Below are positions 1 through 5,748 of a DNA stretch of 5,899 nucleotides, piece by piece (positions within the stretch are counted from its first letter, which is position 1; every line of letters begins with the position of its first letter). The stretch is taken from contig DLTN01000106.1 in NCBI GenBank assembly GCA_002500925.1, positions 1 through 5,899 on the forward strand. The letters are read 5' to 3'. This DNA is from Gemmatimonadales bacterium UBA7835 (GTDB taxonomy: Bacteria > Gemmatimonadota > Gemmatimonadetes > Longimicrobiales > Gaopeijiaceae). Under the pieces are notes generated by a model. It did not search any database. It was given only the letters and a program-made list of their open reading frames with translations, and was not told the DNA's origin. The translations under genes were made by a program, and so were the position numbers.

Positions 1-1
1 A

Positions 2-202
2 CCTGAGGGGCAAAAGCTGGAATTAAGTAAAGCAGTACGCGAGGAGATGATTCTCGCGGTCAATCCATACGTAATTTGTGATCCGGACTGCCAAGGTCTT
101 TGTCCACAATGCGGGACTAACCTCAACGAGGACTCGTGTACCTGCATTGAAGAAGCAAATGACCCTAGGTGGGGGCCGCTACAGGACCTGAAGAGCGAGT
201 AG
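2..202 (+). CDS. yceD: YceD/DUF177 family protein, C-terminal part (5' end cut by window)
   Basis: Frame 2 is open from the window edge to TAG at 200-202, giving 66 residues of a C-terminus. Visible are a Cys cluster (C26, C30, C34, C37 of the fragment) in the pattern CDPDCQGLCPQCGTNLN, a second pair C46/C48, and the closing motif DPRWGPLQDL. This is the conserved tail of the DUF177/YceD family (usually about 150-180 residues), so roughly the first 100 residues lie outside the window. The family is encoded beside rpmF in many bacteria and has been implicated in 23S rRNA accumulation; the biochemical role is poorly defined. The cysteines suggest a metal-binding (probably zinc) knuckle, which is inference. 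It ends 5 nt before rpmF, so the two are very probably co-transcribed. Family assignment is firm; function is not. Confidence 0.9.
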   Translation, partial: PEGQKLELSKAVREEMILAVNPYVICDPDCQGLCPQCGTNLNEDSCTCIEEANDPRWGPLQDLKSE

Positions 203-207
203 ATTTC

Positions 208-390
208 ATGGCTGTACCTAAGAAACGCACGTCGAAGCAACGCAAGCGTAAACGCCGCACCCATTACAAGGCTGAGAGCGTTGCCGTCCACACCTGCGCA
301 AAATGCGGCGATACCAAGCAACCACATCGAGTCTGCCCGAGTTGTGGGTACTACAAGGGTGAACCTGTTCTTGAAGTAGACGTAGACTGA
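208..390 (+). CDS. rpmF: 50S ribosomal protein L32 (zinc-binding, C+ form)
   Basis: A 60-residue basic protein of normal L32 length. It starts MAVPKKRTSK, has a strongly basic stretch at residues 4-18 (KKRTSKQRKRKRRTH), then two CxxC pairs (C30/C33 and C43/C46) that mark the zinc-ribbon C+ form of L32. It is a structural protein of the large ribosomal subunit. The ATG at 208 is chosen because MAVPK is the near-universal L32 N-terminus; the same frame is open upstream to a GTG at 169, but that extension would overlap yceD and matches nothing in the family. No strong Shine-Dalgarno is visible, and translation may be coupled to yceD, whose stop lies 5 nt upstream. The rpmF-plsX neighbourhood is conserved across many phyla. 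Confidence 0.98.
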   Translation: MAVPKKRTSKQRKRKRRTHYKAESVAVHTCAKCGDTKQPHRVCPSCGYYKGEPVLEVDVD

Positions 391-450
391 GCATCACGTA
401 CTCCGGATTCCCGCGCAGCTGGTCGGGGCTCCACGGAATACATTTCTGCT

Positions 451-458
451 GAGGGAGG
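451..458 (+). promoter_or_regulatory. Shine-Dalgarno of plsX
   Basis: GAGGGAGG lies 6 nt before the GTG at 465. It decides the non-ATG start of plsX. The 10-mer CTGAGGGAGG at 449-458 recurs exactly in front of acpP (4181-4190). Confidence 0.8.
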
Positions 459-464
459 CGCTCG

Positions 465-1442
465 GTGCGGATAGTTCTAGACGCGATGGGGACCGACGAA
501 GCCCCTTCTGCCGAGGTGGCTGGCGCAATCGGAGCCGTGCGCCTAGAAAGCAATTCCGACGTTGAAATAATTCTCGTCGGTGATGAAGGCCTGATCCACG
601 CTGAACTGGCCAACCACGTTGATGTTCCAGGGGGGATTGTTGTTCACCACGCTCCGGACCGGGTGACCGTGAAAGACTCTCCGGCTTCTGTGATCAGGCG
701 AAAGCCAGAATCGTCGATCGTGGTGGGGTTAAAGCTGCACAAGGAAGGAGCCGCAGATGCGTTTGTGAGCGCCGGGTCGACTGGCGCAGTCATGGCATCT
801 TCCCTCTTTGCTTTGCGTCCTCTCCCAGGGGTAGAGCGCCCGCCGGTTGGAACTCTGCTGCCAACGGCAGGAGATCTCTGTCTACTCTTAGATGCTGGTG
901 CGAATATCGGTTGTAAGCCACGCCACTTGCTTCAATTCGCGCATTTAGGGACCACCTACATGCGAGATGTCATGGACCGGTCTAGTCCAAGGGTAGGCCT
1001 GTTGAACATTGGGGAAGAACCGGGGAAGGGCGACGAACTTAGTGTTGCGACCTATGATCTACTCCAGGGAGATCCGGGACTAAAGTTTATCGGTAACATC
1101 GAAGGACGAGATATTATTGGTGGTGGATGCGACGTCATCGTCTGCGATGGGTTCGTTGGCAATGTTCTCTTGAAATTCTACGAGTCCGTTGCTGGATATA
1201 TAGTGGATCTGCTCAAGGTTGAGCTTGCGTCCGTCGAAGATGCTACAATTGACCTGGGGCATGTCTTTCGCGTACTGGACTATGCCGAATATGGTGGAGC
1301 GCCTCTTTTGGGTCTGGGGGGTGTGTCGATAATCTGCCACGGTGGATCTCCTCCAAAGGCGATTCAGAACGCAGTGAGCGTGGCTGCCCGTGCAGTGCGC
1401 GCTGGCCTTGTCGAGCACAGTGCCGAGGAGTTGAACCTATGA
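465..1442 (+). CDS. plsX: Phosphate acyltransferase PlsX (acyl-ACP:phosphate transacylase)
   Basis: PlsX converts acyl-ACP and inorganic phosphate to acyl-phosphate, the donor used by PlsY to acylate glycerol-3-phosphate at the membrane. The product is 325 residues, within the usual 320-350. Motifs seen in order: MRIVLDAMGTDEAP (1-14), SAGSTGA (102-108), LDAGAN (142-147), LNIGEE (180-185), GNIEGRD (210-216), CDGFVGNV (227-234), YAEYGGAPLLG (273-283) and HGGS (292-295). The start is GTG, supported by a strong Shine-Dalgarno 6 nt upstream and by the family's MRIxxDAMG beginning. It lies 74 nt after rpmF and ends in ATGA shared with the fabH start, indicating translational coupling. Odd point: the first loop reads DAMGTDEAP where most PlsX proteins have DAMGGDHAP. 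The remaining motifs are intact, so the enzyme is presumably active. Confidence 0.97.
   Translation: MRIVLDAMGTDEAPSAEVAGAIGAVRLESNSDVEIILVGDEGLIHAELANHVDVPGGIVVHHAPDRVTVKDSPASVIRRKPESSIVVGLKLHKEGAADAFVSAGSTGAVMASSLFALRPLPGVERPPVGTLLPTAGDLCLLLDAGANIGCKPRHLLQFAHLGTTYMRDVMDRSSPRVGLLNIGEEPGKGDELSVATYDLLQGDPGLKFIGNIEGRDIIGGGCDVIVCDGFVGNVLLKFYESVAGYIVDLLKVELASVEDATIDLGHVFRVLDYAEYGGAPLLGLGGVSIICHGGSPPKAIQNAVSVAARAVRAGLVEHSAEELNL
1425..1430 (+). promoter_or_regulatory. Shine-Dalgarno of fabH, inside plsX
   Basis: GAGGAG lies 8 nt before the fabH ATG at 1439, within the last codons of plsX. It supports the overlapping ATGA start. Confidence 0.7.
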
Positions 1443-2434
1443 AGACGCCGACACCAATTGCGGAGATAACGGGGACAGGGCGTTTTCTTCCTGAAAACGT
1501 TGTAACAAACCTGGACCTAGAGAGGAGCTTGGATACCTCGGATGAGTGGATCCGCACGCGCACAGGGATTCACGAGCGCAGGATTGCACCAGACGATATG
1601 TGCGCCGCTTACCTTGGCGCGGAGGCGGCACGTGGCGCTCTAGAGGAAGCGGGTGCCGACCCGGGTGATGTTGATATCTTAATAGTGTCTACAGCGACTC
1701 CGGATCGATGGTTGCCCTCTACTGCTTGTGATGTGCAGGCAATTCTCGGGTGTGACAAAGCTGTTGCTTTCGATGTGATGGCTGCTTGTACGGGTCACCT
1801 CTACGCTTTAAGCATGGCAGAGGGCTATATCGCAGCAGGGCGGGCGCGAATAGCGCTCGTAGTGGCTGCGGAAAAAATGAGTGCGATTGTCGACTGGACT
1901 GATCGAAAAACGGCGGTGCTGTTCGGAGATGGTGGTGGTGCCGCTGTCCTCCAGCCATCCAAAGGATTTGGCCGCGGGATTCTATCCTCACATTTACAGT
2001 CGGATGGGAACTTGGCAAACCTACTGTATCGCCCTGGAGGCGGCGCCATTGATCCGATCAGCCAGAGTATGTTGGATGAGGGTCGCCACTTGCTCAGGAT
2101 GAACGGCAGAGAAATTTTTAAGAATGCCGTGCGCTCCATGGCCGAAGCGTGTGAAATAGCTATCAAAAAAGCTGGCTGGGGAGCAGAGGATGTCGATCTA
2201 CTAGTGCCCCACCAAGCGAACATTCGCATCATCGAGGCCACGGCGAAGTATGCCGGAGTGCCTATGGACAAGGTTTTCGTCAATGTGGACAAGTACGGAA
2301 ACATGAGTTCGGCCACAGTGCCAGTTGCGTTCGATGAGGCCCGTGAGCAAGGCAGAATCCGCGAGGGCTCAAATGTTGTTACGGTCGCCTTCGGAGCTGG
2401 GCTCACGTGGGGCGCCATGGCAATCCGCATGTAG
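1439..2434 (+). CDS. fabH: 3-oxoacyl-ACP synthase III (KAS III), FabH
   Basis: FabH starts fatty-acid synthesis by condensing an acyl-CoA primer with malonyl-ACP in the cytoplasm. The product is 331 residues (family about 310-335). The catalytic triad is complete: C117 in AACTG, H258 in VPHQAN and N288 in YGNMSSA, equivalent to Cys112/His244/Asn274 of E. coli FabH. Also visible are DTSDEWIRTRTGI (32-44, with the CoA-contacting Trp37 and Arg41), FGDGGGAAVL (162-171) and the C-terminal FGAGLTWGA. The ATG overlaps the plsX stop by 4 nt and has a GAGGAG ribosome site. Odd points: the residue three after the catalytic Cys is His120, where Phe is usual (CxGF), and the primer-pocket stretch reads DRWLPSTACD instead of the common DHxFPSTAC type. 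Primer preference (acetyl or branched) cannot be read from sequence alone. Confidence 0.97.
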   Translation: MKTPTPIAEITGTGRFLPENVVTNLDLERSLDTSDEWIRTRTGIHERRIAPDDMCAAYLGAEAARGALEEAGADPGDVDILIVSTATPDRWLPSTACDVQAILGCDKAVAFDVMAACTGHLYALSMAEGYIAAGRARIALVVAAEKMSAIVDWTDRKTAVLFGDGGGAAVLQPSKGFGRGILSSHLQSDGNLANLLYRPGGGAIDPISQSMLDEGRHLLRMNGREIFKNAVRSMAEACEIAIKKAGWGAEDVDLLVPHQANIRIIEATAKYAGVPMDKVFVNVDKYGNMSSATVPVAFDEAREQGRIREGSNVVTVAFGAGLTWGAMAIRM

Positions 2435-2451
2435 CCTCTAATGTAATTCAC

Positions 2452-3378
2452 ATGACACTAGCACTCTTGTTTCCCGGTCAGGGGTCGCAGTACGTCGGGA
2501 TGGGCCATGGTCTCGCAGCGTGCGAACCCGTTGCCGCAGAGGTTCTCGCTGAAGCTGATGAGACTCTAGGCTTTTCTTTGTCGGCCATGATGCGCGACGG
2601 CCCAAGTGAGGAATTGACGGAGACGCAGAATGCTCAACCTGCGCTCTTGGCGCATTCTGTGGCAGCACTTCGAGTGTTTGGCGCCCGGCATTCTACTTGG
2701 ACCTCGCCGGCATTCGCGGCAGGACATTCCCTAGGAGAGTTCAGTGCCCACGTGGCTGCAGGAACAGTGACGTTTGTAGACGCGCTGCGTGCTGTCCGAC
2801 TCAGAGGTCAACTAATGTTTAAGGCTGGCGAGGCTCGTCCCGGGACAATGGCGGCCATTCTGGGTCTTAACGTTAGAGAAGTCCGGGAAGTGTGCCATAA
2901 AGTGAGACTTGGAGTGTGCGTGCCTGCGAACTTCAATTCTGCTGGTCAGATTGTGATTAGCGGAGATGTCTCTGGGGTCGAGGAAGGCATTACTCTTGCG
3001 AAGGAAGCTGGGGCAAAGCGTGCGGTTCAATTGAATGTCTCGGGAGCCTTCCACTCCCCGCTCATGGAGCCAGCTGCCGAGGAGTTAAAAGCATTCCTAG
3101 ATGACATAGAGTTTTCTGATCCTGCGTTTCCTGTGATCGCTAACGCGACTGCTGATCCGGTAACAAGAGGGGAGGACGCCCGGACCCTGTTGGTGAGGCA
3201 GCTTGTATCCCCTGTTCGGTGGACAGAGTCAATCGAGGTCATGGCTTCAAGAGGTGTCGACCGGTTTCTAGAACTAGGGTCCGGAAAGGTTTTGACCGCC
3301 CTAAATCGAAGAAACGCAAAGGGCCTCGAAAGTTCAGCTTTGGGCGAACCTGAAGATTTTAACAACCTGGAGGTCTGA
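2452..3378 (+). CDS. fabD: Malonyl-CoA:ACP transacylase FabD
   Basis: FabD moves malonyl from CoA to the phosphopantetheine arm of AcpP, supplying the extender for FabH and FabF. The product is 308 residues, the normal size. Visible are the N-terminal GQGSQ (9-13, oxyanion-hole Gln10), the nucleophile Ser93 in GHSLGEF, Arg118 (which binds the malonyl carboxylate) in RLRG, the catalytic His201 in GAFHSPLM, and Gln250 in QLVSPVRW. All active-site residues known from E. coli FabD are present. The start at ATG 2452 gives the canonical MTLALLFPGQGSQ; an upstream in-frame GTG at 2407 would add 15 residues unlike the family and overlap fabH. There is no clear Shine-Dalgarno in the 17-nt gap after fabH, so re-initiation from fabH is plausible. 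The stop TGA overlaps the fabG ATG by one base. Confidence 0.97.
   Translation: MTLALLFPGQGSQYVGMGHGLAACEPVAAEVLAEADETLGFSLSAMMRDGPSEELTETQNAQPALLAHSVAALRVFGARHSTWTSPAFAAGHSLGEFSAHVAAGTVTFVDALRAVRLRGQLMFKAGEARPGTMAAILGLNVREVREVCHKVRLGVCVPANFNSAGQIVISGDVSGVEEGITLAKEAGAKRAVQLNVSGAFHSPLMEPAAEELKAFLDDIEFSDPAFPVIANATADPVTRGEDARTLLVRQLVSPVRWTESIEVMASRGVDRFLELGSGKVLTALNRRNAKGLESSALGEPEDFNNLEV
3369..3374 (+). promoter_or_regulatory. Shine-Dalgarno of fabG, inside fabD
   Basis: GGAGGT lies near the end of fabD. It is 3 nt before the ATG at 3378 and 6 nt before the second ATG at 3381, so spacing favours the second codon as the main start. Confidence 0.75.
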
Positions 3379-4127
3379 TGATGAGGAGTACTCTGGAACT
3401 AAAGGGACTAGTTGCGATCGTAACTGGTGGCTCGCGGGGGATAGGCAGAGGTATTGCGGAAGCCCTCGCGGATGGTGGCGCGATTGTAGCGGTGGTGGAC
3501 TTAGAGGCCTTGGGAGCCGCTACGTCCGCCGCCGAACTTCCTGGAGAAGGCCACGAGGGCTTCGCTTGTGATGTCGCAAACGCTGATCAGGTGAACTCAT
3601 GTTTAACTGAAATAGAGCAACAGCTGGGCCCCGTGTCGATTTTGGTGAACAACGCCGGAATCACGCGCGATAACCTCCTCATGCGGATGAAGGATGAAGA
3701 GTTCGATCAAGTGCTTGCCGTCAATTTGAAAGGGACATTTAACTTTACGCGAGCCGCCGCACGAGGCATGATGAAACGCAGAAGTGGAGCGATTCTGAAC
3801 ATTGCATCGGTGGTAGGTCTTACAGGTAATGCAGGTCAAGTGAATTACGCCGCGTCAAAGGCTGGAGTCGTAGGGTTGACCAAAAGTGTGGCGAAGGAGT
3901 TCGCATCCCGCGGAGTCCGGTGTAATGCGATCGCACCTGGCTTTATCCGCACGCAGATGACAGATGAGTTGTCCGAAGCACAGAGAGAGCCACTGATGAA
4001 GCAGATTCCACTCGGCACGCTTGGCGAAGTTGAGCAGATTGCTGATGTCGCGCGGTTTCTCGTTGGGCCTGCAGCAAGCTACATTACCGGCCAGACATTG
4101 GCGGTAGACGGTGGGATGGTAATGTGA
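3378..4127 (+). CDS. fabG: 3-oxoacyl-ACP reductase FabG (short-chain dehydrogenase/reductase)
   Basis: FabG reduces 3-ketoacyl-ACP to 3-hydroxyacyl-ACP, the first reduction of each FASII cycle. The product is 249 residues from ATG 3378, or 248 from the adjacent ATG 3381, which is better spaced from GGAGGT; the true start is one of these two. The classical SDR layout is complete: nucleotide-binding TGGSRGIG (16-23), CDV (64-66), NNAG (91-94), and the catalytic tetrad Asn116, Ser144, Tyr157 and Lys161 (YAASK). The stretch GITRDNLLMRMKDEEF (94-109) is almost identical to E. coli FabG, and the C-terminus DGGMVM is typical. The position makes it the housekeeping reductase rather than another SDR. 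Odd point: the end of strand beta-2 carries Asp41-Leu42, where E. coli FabG has Ala36-Thr37; an acid there usually favours NADH over NADPH. Confidence 0.97.
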   Translation: MMRSTLELKGLVAIVTGGSRGIGRGIAEALADGGAIVAVVDLEALGAATSAAELPGEGHEGFACDVANADQVNSCLTEIEQQLGPVSILVNNAGITRDNLLMRMKDEEFDQVLAVNLKGTFNFTRAAARGMMKRRSGAILNIASVVGLTGNAGQVNYAASKAGVVGLTKSVAKEFASRGVRCNAIAPGFIRTQMTDELSEAQREPLMKQIPLGTLGEVEQIADVARFLVGPAASYITGQTLAVDGGMVM

Positions 4128-4182
4128 TCCTACAGGACGCCGCCATTTTCACGAGATCAACTTTTCTATCGCTGTCTCCACT

Positions 4183-4191
4183 GAGGGAGGT
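4183..4191 (+). promoter_or_regulatory. Shine-Dalgarno of acpP
   Basis: GAGGGAGGT sits 3 nt before the acpP ATG, or 7 nt if the first GAGGG (4183-4187) pairs. It is the strongest ribosome site in the window, which fits the high ACP level that cells need. The containing 10-mer CTGAGGGAGG is identical to the one before plsX. Confidence 0.8.
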
Positions 4192-4194
4192 ATC

Positions 4195-4437
4195 ATGAGC
4201 GAGGCTACGGACGCGAGGGTCCGCGAAATCATTATCAACGAACTCGGAGTAGAGGCCGAGAAGGTCACAGACGAAGCATCGTTCGTTGAAGACTTAGGCG
4301 CAGATTCCTTGGACACTGTCGAGCTTGTGATGGCGTTCGAGGAAGAGTTCGGTATAGACATTCCGGATGAAGACGCAGAACAAATGCGCACCGTTGGTGA
4401 CGCCATCAAGTATCTGAACGAGAATGTCGAGGGCTGA
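4195..4437 (+). CDS. acpP: Acyl carrier protein AcpP
   Basis: An acidic 80-residue protein of standard ACP size. Ser38 in GADSLD (35-40) is the attachment site for 4'-phosphopantetheine, added by a holo-ACP synthase not encoded here. Helix II follows with the typical DTVELVMAFEEEFGIDIPDED (40-60), the acidic surface that docks onto the FAS enzymes, and the C-terminal helix region ends TVGDAIKYLNE. AcpP carries the growing acyl chain among FabD, FabH, FabG, FabF and PlsX, all encoded alongside. The start is supported by a strong ribosome site. It stands 67 nt after fabG and 54 nt before fabF. These gaps leave room for an extra promoter or RNA processing site, as acpP is often more strongly expressed than its neighbours, but no clear promoter is seen. 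Confidence 0.98.
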   Translation: MSEATDARVREIIINELGVEAEKVTDEASFVEDLGADSLDTVELVMAFEEEFGIDIPDEDAEQMRTVGDAIKYLNENVEG

Positions 4438-4446
4438 AGAGTCTCT

Positions 4447-4481
4447 CGCACCTCGGTTTCGTGTCTTCTGTTTTAGGTGCG
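4447..4481 (+). repeat. Inverted repeat in the acpP-fabF gap
   Basis: CGCACCT (4447-4453) is the exact reverse complement of AGGTGCG (4475-4481), a 7-bp stem with a 21-nt loop. The right arm contains AGGTG, the only Shine-Dalgarno-like stretch before the fabF ATG at 4492, and an alternative GTG at 4477. There is no U-tract after it, so it is not a typical intrinsic terminator. The repeat is seen directly; any regulatory role is inference, and a 7-bp match over this distance can arise by chance. Confidence 0.35.
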
Positions 4482-4491
4482 TGTAATTAAG

Positions 4492-5748
4492 ATGACTAAC
4501 GACGCCCTGACGCGAGTCGTTATAACCGGGACGGGGATCGTATCCCCGCTTGGAAACGATGTGCAGTCCTCGTGGGAGGGCTTGCTCGCCGGGGTGAGCG
4601 GAGGTGCTCCGATCACCCATTTCGAGGCCACGGATGACTTCGCATGCCGTATAGGCTGTGAAGCTAAAGGGTTTGATCCGCTTGACTATCTAGATAAGCG
4701 GGAGGTGAAACGGCATGACCGGGTTTCTCAGTTTGCTGTTGCAGCAGCAACGCAGGCGTTGCGGGAGGCGGGGCTGGAAGGGGTTCCGGCAGGAGGGGAT
4801 CCAGAACGTTTCGGGGTGATCTTTGGTAGCGGGATAGGGGGAATTGGAACCTTTGAAGAACAGCATCGAAAGCTCATCGAAAAAGGACCGAGTAGGGTAA
4901 GTCCTTTCTTTATACCGATGTTCATACCGGATATCTCGGCGGGGCTGATCTCAATTAGGTGGGGATTCCGGGGGCCCAATTACGCTACGGTCTCAGCCTG
5001 CGCCTCGTCGGCACATGCTATTGGCGACGCTATGCGGCACATTCGTCATGGAGATGCAGACGTGATGGTGGCCGGGGGTGCAGAGGCTACGATCACGCCG
5101 ATGACGTTTGCAGGCTTCAGTTCCATGAAGGCGCTCTCTACTCGCAATGATGATCCAAAGGGCGCGAGTCGGCCATTCTCTGCAGACCGAGACGGTTTTG
5201 TGATGGGTGAGGGCGGTGGAGCCGTGATCTTGGAGTCTTTGGAGCACGCACAGGGCCGTGGTGCGACGATACTCGGTGAGGTTGTTGGTTATGGCCTGAG
5301 CGCGGACGCATTTCATATCACTGCACCACCACCCGGTGGCTACGGTGCTCAGGCTGCGATGCGGATGGCCCTCAAGTACGCTCGGGCAAGTGCCGGGGAT
5401 GTGGATTACGTGAATGCTCACGGGACATCCACCATGGCCGATGCAATCGAAACCGAGGCCATAAAGCAAGTTTTAGGAGACCGAGCCTATGAGATTGTGG
5501 TCGGCTCCACAAAATCTATGACTGGCCACTTGCTCGGTGCCGCGGGGGCACTTGAGGCGATTATTTCTCTTCGGGTGTGCCAGACGGGTAAGATACCACC
5601 GACTATAAATTTCTCGACTGCCGATCCGGAGTGCGACCTAGATTATGCGCATCAGGGCATGCAGGAGCGAGCGGTTGGCTTGGCGCTCAGTAACTCGTTT
5701 GGATTTGGCGGCCACAATGTGTGTTTGGCATTGAGGGCTTGGAGCTGA
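4492..5748 (+). CDS. fabF: 3-oxoacyl-ACP synthase II (KAS II), FabF
   Basis: FabF elongates acyl-ACP by decarboxylative condensation with malonyl-ACP. From ATG 4492 the product is 418 residues (family about 410-420). The catalytic Cys-His-His set is complete: C170 in SACASSAHA, H310 in NAHGTST and H346 in TGHLLGAAG, with the conserved Lys341 in GSTKSMTG. The C-terminal gate loop SNSFGFGGHN (400-409) contains the gatekeeper Phe405, and ALSTRNDDP (214-222) is typical. ATG 4492 gives MTNDALTRVVITGTG, matching the family; an in-frame GTG at 4477 would add only five residues. Neither start has a well-spaced ribosome site, and AGGTG (4475-4479) is 12 nt from the ATG. Odd point: the loop after H310 reads HGTSTMADAIET, one residue shorter than the usual HGTSTPLNDKIET and lacking its Asp-Lys pair. 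The gene end overlaps the predicted ispF start. Confidence 0.96.
   Translation: MTNDALTRVVITGTGIVSPLGNDVQSSWEGLLAGVSGGAPITHFEATDDFACRIGCEAKGFDPLDYLDKREVKRHDRVSQFAVAAATQALREAGLEGVPAGGDPERFGVIFGSGIGGIGTFEEQHRKLIEKGPSRVSPFFIPMFIPDISAGLISIRWGFRGPNYATVSACASSAHAIGDAMRHIRHGDADVMVAGGAEATITPMTFAGFSSMKALSTRNDDPKGASRPFSADRDGFVMGEGGGAVILESLEHAQGRGATILGEVVGYGLSADAFHITAPPPGGYGAQAAMRMALKYARASAGDVDYVNAHGTSTMADAIETEAIKQVLGDRAYEIVVGSTKSMTGHLLGAAGALEAIISLRVCQTGKIPPTINFSTADPECDLDYAHQGMQERAVGLALSNSFGFGGHNVCLALRAWS

Noticed and set aside
169..207. Upstream GTG start extending rpmF by 13 residues
   Set aside because: The extension would overlap yceD and lacks similarity to L32, whose conserved N-terminus begins at the ATG at 208.
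407..439. Possible hairpin between rpmF and plsX (ATTCC/GGAAT)
   Set aside because: There are only five base pairs, a mismatched interior and no U-tract, so it is not a credible terminator or attenuator.
218..613. Minus-strand open frame spanning the rpmF-plsX gap
   Set aside because: It overlaps both rpmF and plsX, and the translation shows no domain. The gap itself is only 74 nt and is better explained as a leader carrying the plsX ribosome site.
2441..2446. ATGTAA start-stop minimal frame just before fabD
   Set aside because: Such start-stop pairs can stall ribosomes, but this one has no ribosome site and a six-base occurrence is expected by chance.
1825..2451. Long minus-strand open frame (208 codons) opposite fabH
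   Set aside because: It is the antisense shadow of a well-supported fabH. The translation is low-complexity (Ser/Pro/Ala-rich) with no recognisable domain, and no promoter or ribosome site stands out.
2407..2451. Upstream GTG start extending fabD by 15 residues
   Set aside because: It overlaps fabH coding sequence, and FabD proteins normally begin just before the FPGQGSQ motif, as ATG 2452 does.
4146..4172. Possible promoter before acpP (TTTTCA, 15-nt spacer, TATCGC)
   Set aside because: Both boxes are poor matches to the sigma-70 consensus and the spacing is short. An acpP promoter is plausible biologically but not supported here.
4993..5469. Minus-strand open frame of 158 codons opposite fabF
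   Set aside because: It lies wholly within the fabF coding region, has no family resemblance and a His/Cys/Arg-rich composition typical of an antisense frame.
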